Shown one piece after another: positions 5,275 through 6,837 of a DNA stretch of 6,837 bases (position 1 is the stretch's first letter; each line of letters begins with the position of its first letter). The notes under the pieces are model-generated. The model had not been told where the DNA came from, did no database searches, and saw only the letters and a list, made by a program, of their open reading frames with translations. A program made the position numbers and the translations under genes. The stretch is from Microcaldota archaeon (GTDB lineage: Archaea; Micrarchaeota; Micrarchaeia; Burarchaeales; JAKAKT01), in NCBI GenBank assembly GCA_026396425.1, contig JAPLWU010000029.1:1-6837 (forward strand), in the 5' to 3' direction.

Positions 5275-5370
5275 TCAAACCACCACATACCCACGCCCTC
5301 GGCATGGTCTATCAGTCGGCCACAAGCCCACCCAGCCGGGCGTGGGTATGTGACCTTCGCCTACTTCTGT
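5275..5370 (-). promoter_or_regulatory. Structured 5' leader of the DUF2061 gene
   Basis: CACATACCCACGCCC (plus strand 5284-5298) is the exact reverse complement of 5338-5352, enclosing 39 bases; GGC/GCC can extend the stem after a 2-base bulge (5299-5300). On the minus strand the last stem base is the first G of the GGTG ribosome binding site (5284-5281). The predicted transcript starts near 5370. This could be a cis-regulatory element; no known riboswitch class was recognised. Confidence 0.5.
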
Positions 5371-5391
5371 GATTTCCCCAATCAGTCCATC

Positions 5392-5399
5392 AAAATATA
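5392..5399 (-). promoter_or_regulatory. TATA box of the DUF2061 gene
   Basis: The minus strand reads TATATTTT, predicting a start near 5370 and a leader of about 95 bases. Confidence 0.5.
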
Positions 5400-5404
5400 C
5401 TCTG

Positions 5405-5491
5405 AAAAATCGGGTTTAAATAGGTGGCTCAGAAGCTACTCCGTCGAGCCATTGGCTTGCGCCTTGCTCCCTGGGACGGTGTCATCATAGC
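5405..5491 (-). ncRNA. Candidate small transcription unit, possibly a C/D-box-like RNA
   Basis: A minus-strand TATA box (5514-5521) predicts a start near 5491, and a T5 tract (5405-5409) could end the transcript after about 85 bases. ATGATGA (5488-5482) matches box C and CTGA (5432-5429) matches box D. GGCGGC before box C can pair with GCCACC after box D in five of six positions, although part of that arm lies upstream of the predicted start. No convincing C'/D' pair is visible. The same stretch can also be read as a 19-codon open frame starting at 5488 and ending in TGA at the box D position. Low certainty. Confidence 0.3.
5413..5423 (+). promoter_or_regulatory. TATA-like element inside the gene-free stretch
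   Basis: GTTTAAATAGG resembles a strong archaeal promoter and would start transcription near 5443, at the edge of an inverted-repeat region. TTTAAA is palindromic, so direction is uncertain. Confidence 0.4.
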
Positions 5492-5528
5492 CGCCAATTA
5501 TTAGGCGGCTGGCGTTTATAATGGCTCG
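5443..5528 (+). other. Nested inverted repeats in the gene-free stretch 5275-5581
   Basis: CGAGCCATT (5445-5453) pairs exactly with AATGGCTCG (5520-5528). Inside are CGCC/GGCG (5460-5463 with 5511-5514) and a perfect hairpin AGCCGCC/GGCGGCT (5489-5495 with 5504-5510). A plus-strand RNA from 5443 would fold into one long hairpin. The rest of 5275-5581 holds the DUF2061 leader, the opposing promoter and the poly-T tract described separately; no further gene was seen. Confidence 0.35.
5514..5521 (-). promoter_or_regulatory. TATA-like element, minus strand
   Basis: The minus strand reads TTATAAAC, about 27 bases before a predicted start near 5491. It overlaps the right arm of the 9-bp inverted repeat. 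Confidence 0.4.
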
Positions 5529-5544
5529 CAAACACGTTCCAGCG

Positions 5545-5569
5545 AAAAACGATAAAAACAAAAAAACAG
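5545..5569 (-). terminator. Poly-T terminator of the 28-residue gene
   Basis: The minus strand has runs of T7, T5 and T5 in succession, 13 to 37 bases after the stop codon: a strong archaeal-type terminator. Confidence 0.65.
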
Positions 5570-5581
5570 AATTAGATTCGC

Positions 5582-5668
5582 CTATTTCTTCCTGCCTTTC
5601 TTCGCTGCCTTCTTCTTCACAGTCCTCTTTACCGTTTTCTTAGCTCCGCAACAACCACAGCCACACAT
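5582..5668 (-). CDS. Cys/Lys-rich microprotein (28 residues)
   Basis: A very short gene supported by its signals: a TATA box (5723-5732), a GGAGGT ribosome binding site eight bases before the ATG, and a multi-T terminator. The product starts MCGCGCCGAKK, with four cysteines at 2, 4, 6 and 7. From residue 10 to 28 it is mostly Lys and Arg with some Ala, Thr, Val and Gly, like a histone-tail or nucleic-acid-binding tail, with an estimated charge of about +12. A metal-binding head with a DNA- or RNA-binding tail is one reading; a ribosome-associated peptide is another. I do not recognise a named family. It lies downstream of the 51-residue gene, with the TATA box starting about 10 bases after that gene's stop codon. 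Confidence 0.7.
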   Translation of the reverse strand: MCGCGCCGAKKTVKRTVKKKAAKKGRKK

Positions 5669-5712
5669 GATAAATTACCTCCTGTGCAACAACTTACGCA
5701 CGCATGACTATT

Positions 5713-5734
5713 CGAATATCTACTTTTATATTCG
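5713..5734. promoter_or_regulatory. Palindrome over the microprotein TATA box
   Basis: CGAATAT-N8-ATATTCG is a perfect 7-bp inverted repeat covering the TATA box (minus strand AATATAAAAG, 5723-5732). It overlaps a second palindrome, TATTCGAATA (5709-5718). Likely an operator for an unknown repressor; AT-rich symmetry by chance is the alternative. Confidence 0.5.
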
Positions 5735-5740
5735 TTTGCA

Positions 5741-5896
5741 TCACTCTTCGAAGTCCATCTTTTTCAATTCCTTCCTGAACTCCTCGAAATAGCGGAGCGT
5801 TGTGCTCACATGCTCCTCGTGCTCCGTTGTGTTTATTATCATCCCCGCAGTCAGAATCGCCGCGACTATGTCGATAGTCCCTTCTCCCATTCCCAT
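5741..5896 (-). CDS. Small protein of unknown function (51 residues)
   Basis: I do not recognise a family. Residues 7-22 (TIDIVAAILTAGMIIN) form one hydrophobic segment long enough to lie in or on the membrane. Residues 25-51 are highly charged (EHEEHV, then YFEEFRKELKKMDFEE) and predicted helical, possibly a coiled-coil-like or amphipathic tail. The start at 5896 is chosen because GAGGTGG (5902-5908) sits five bases upstream; a longer open frame to 6037 lies over the ydjM-like gene and lacks such a signal. The TATA box overlaps the stop codon of the upstream gene, so this gene has its own promoter but may also be read through from the deacetylase operon. No T tract follows it, so it may be co-transcribed with the microprotein gene. 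Confidence 0.65.
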   Translation of the reverse strand: MGMGEGTIDIVAAILTAGMIINTTEHEEHVSTTLRYFEEFRKELKKMDFEE

Positions 5897-5934
5897 CCCA
5901 ACCACCTCATCTTCGTAAGTGCTTCCGTGTTTCT

Positions 5935-5944
5935 CTTTATAAAA
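5935..5944 (-). promoter_or_regulatory. TATA box of the 51-residue gene
   Basis: The minus strand reads TTTTATAAAG, overlapping the upstream stop codon. The predicted start is near 5913, giving a leader of about 17 bases with GAGGTGG. Confidence 0.6.
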
Positions 5945-6404
5945 TGTCCCCCGCCCGGTCGACCGCCATGTGCAGCAGGTAGCCGCAAGCGCCTGCCAAC
6001 CCCCAGGCAAGCCCCCACGATCCGGCGAAAGGCGCACAAATCGCCGCTATGCAAATGCCGAAAACCGCCGAAGCCGCGGCGCTGTGCATGAACTTCCTGT
6101 GCCCTGGGATTAACAAGCCCGCAATCTTCACCGCCCCGAAGGAAACGAGAATGGAAAAGGGAATCGAGTAAGCGCCCATTTCACGGGAGAGAAAAAGCAC
6201 CAGCGAGAGCGCGATGGCGAATACGAAAACTTCCGTTATCCTCCTGATTTTTGAATTGGGGTGGTCCACGTCTGGCGCGACAGAACCGGCAAGGAACAGG
6301 CCGCCCGCGGCAATCAGCTCTGGGGAAATCTCGCGTATGGCAAGAGCTAGGGCAAGCAATGCGCAAATTGCAATGAAAAGATGGAGTCCGAATCCGGTCT
6401 TCAA
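5937..6404 (-). CDS. YdjM-like membrane-bound metal-dependent hydrolase (DUF457, PF04307)
   Basis: A 155-residue membrane protein with the family's metal motifs in order: SVAPDVDHPNS at residues 41-51 (Asp45, Asp47 and His48), GHRKFMHS at 101-108 (His102 and His107) and GYLLHMAVD at 141-149 (His145 and Asp149). Between them are hydrophobic stretches at about 8-24, 30-43, 57-72, 80-99, 109-124 and 128-146. Family members are predicted zinc- or other metal-dependent hydrolases acting at the membrane, with phospholipase-like motifs; the substrate is not established. No ATG fits: the frame begins with TTG at 6404, ten bases after GGAGG, and an in-frame stop lies just upstream at 6426-6428. It follows the deacetylase gene after 17 bases, so both are probably one operon. 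Confidence 0.82.
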   Translation of the reverse strand: MKTGFGLHLFIAICALLALALAIREISPELIAAGGLFLAGSVAPDVDHPNSKIRRITEVFVFAIALSLVLFLSREMGAYSIPFSILVSFGAVKIAGLLIPGHRKFMHSAAASAVFGICIAAICAPFAGSWGLAWGLAGACGYLLHMAVDRAGDIL

Positions 6405-6421
6405 GCCCGTGTCGCCTCCGC

Positions 6422-6837
6422 TTACCTAACGAACGGCTTTATGAACTCGAAGACGTTCTCGCCCAGCTTGGGAACGTAGTAACCGCCCTCGAGAACGGCA
6501 AAAGTCCTGACGCCGAAACCAGCGATGATTCCTCCAATCTCCCCGTACGTTTCGCTTTTCTTTATGCCGATTCTGCTCCCGACTATGGCATCCTCGCAAT
6601 AGGTGTCGAAGCCCGCGCTAACCGCCACAAGGTCCGGTTTGAACTCTTCAAAATATTTCCCGACGCTTTCGCGGAAAATTTTCAGATACTTTTCATCCCC
6701 GGCCCCGGGCATCACCACGACATTTTTAGTATTGGCCGTGCTTTCCTTCTCGAATCCTGTTCCCGGGTAAGTCGTGCTCGGGTCCTGGTGGAAAGAAAGG
6801 TAGAACACGCTCTCGTCCCCTGTGAAGATGTCCGCCG
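6422..6837 (-). CDS. Histone deacetylase-family protein, C-terminal part (runs off right edge)
   Basis: The frame stays open to the right edge, so the N-terminal part with the catalytic His-His pair and the first zinc ligands is not visible; 137 residues can be read. Features of the arginase/deacetylase fold include FYLSFHQDPSTTYPGTGF near the left of the visible part and the PGAGDEKYLKIF segment. AGFDTY follows, whose Asp is a zinc ligand, then the LEGGYY motif, whose Tyr helps activate the substrate carbonyl. Related enzymes (AcuC, acetylpolyamine amidohydrolases, HDACs) remove acetyl groups from lysine or polyamines; the substrate here is unknown. A GTG at 6808 is internal to the domain and not the true start. 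It leads the operon with the YdjM-like gene. Confidence 0.88.
   Translation of the reverse strand, partial: ADIFTGDESVFYLSFHQDPSTTYPGTGFEKESTANTKNVVVMPGAGDEKYLKIFRESVGKYFEEFKPDLVAVSAGFDTYCEDAIVGSRIGIKKSETYGEIGGIIAGFGVRTFAVLEGGYYVPKLGENVFEFIKPFVR

Noticed and set aside
5272..5283. T-loop-like GGTTTGAATG on the minus strand
   Set aside because: It is explained by the ribosome binding site and start codon of DUF2061; no tRNA fold surrounds it.
4984..5490. 168-residue plus-strand open frame
   Set aside because: It is antisense to the DUF2061 gene and its hairpin leader, has no recognisable domain and no promoter or ribosome binding site.
5413..5528. Possible tRNA or split-tRNA half behind the TTTAAATA element
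   Set aside because: No T-loop, anticodon arm or acceptor pairing could be found on either strand.
5521..5643. 40-codon plus-strand frame beginning MARKHVPAK
   Set aside because: Its ATG sits inside an inverted-repeat arm, no TATA box is well placed, and its second half is antisense to the better supported microprotein.

Overview
This window reads as a piece of an archaeal chromosome, most likely from a DPANN-type lineage (a Diapherotrites or Micrarchaeota-like genome is my guess, not something the sequence proves). The archaeal assignment rests on the promoters. Almost every gene has an AT-rich TATA element centred about 26 bp upstream of either its start codon (leaderless genes) or a short leader with a GGTG or GGAGGT ribosome binding site. 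Several genes are of types better known from bacteria (MnmA, a cold-shock protein, a PadR regulator), which fits DPANN genomes. The GC content looks moderate and no mobile element, CRISPR array, tRNA or rRNA is visible.

Left part (1-2401): a truncated lipoprotein gene, mnmA (tRNA 2-thiouridylase) and a cold-shock-domain gene all read leftward. A small membrane protein of the Sm_multidrug_ex family (PF06695) reads rightward, divergent from the cold-shock gene. Between mnmA and the cold-shock gene lies a compact Y-shaped inverted-repeat element (1487-1564). It has a TATA box at the right distance and a T5 tract at its end, and looks like an unannotated small RNA gene.

Middle part (2402-4365): a leaderless PurD-like ATP-grasp ligase with a degenerate substrate loop, then a secreted protein with 13 mature cysteines and a hydrophobic C-terminal tail.

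Regulatory centrepiece (4366-4985): a cysteine-bearing PadR repressor gene and a divergent 44-residue, eight-cysteine miniprotein share a 123-bp intergenic region. It holds three copies of a 16-bp operator (TATCG-N6-CRATA) spaced 41 and 43 bp apart, each lying over a core promoter. This is the best candidate for an undescribed system: a self-contained metal- or thiol-responsive switch.

Right part (5026-6837), all leftward: the 5' part of an HDAC-family deacetylase gene lies beyond the edge and the visible part is followed closely by a YdjM-like membrane hydrolase gene. Then come a 51-residue orphan, a 28-residue Cys/Lys microprotein with its own promoter, palindrome and poly-T terminator, a roughly 300-bp gene-free stretch with structured elements, and a DUF2061 membrane protein whose mRNA leader carries a perfect 15-bp hairpin against its ribosome binding site.
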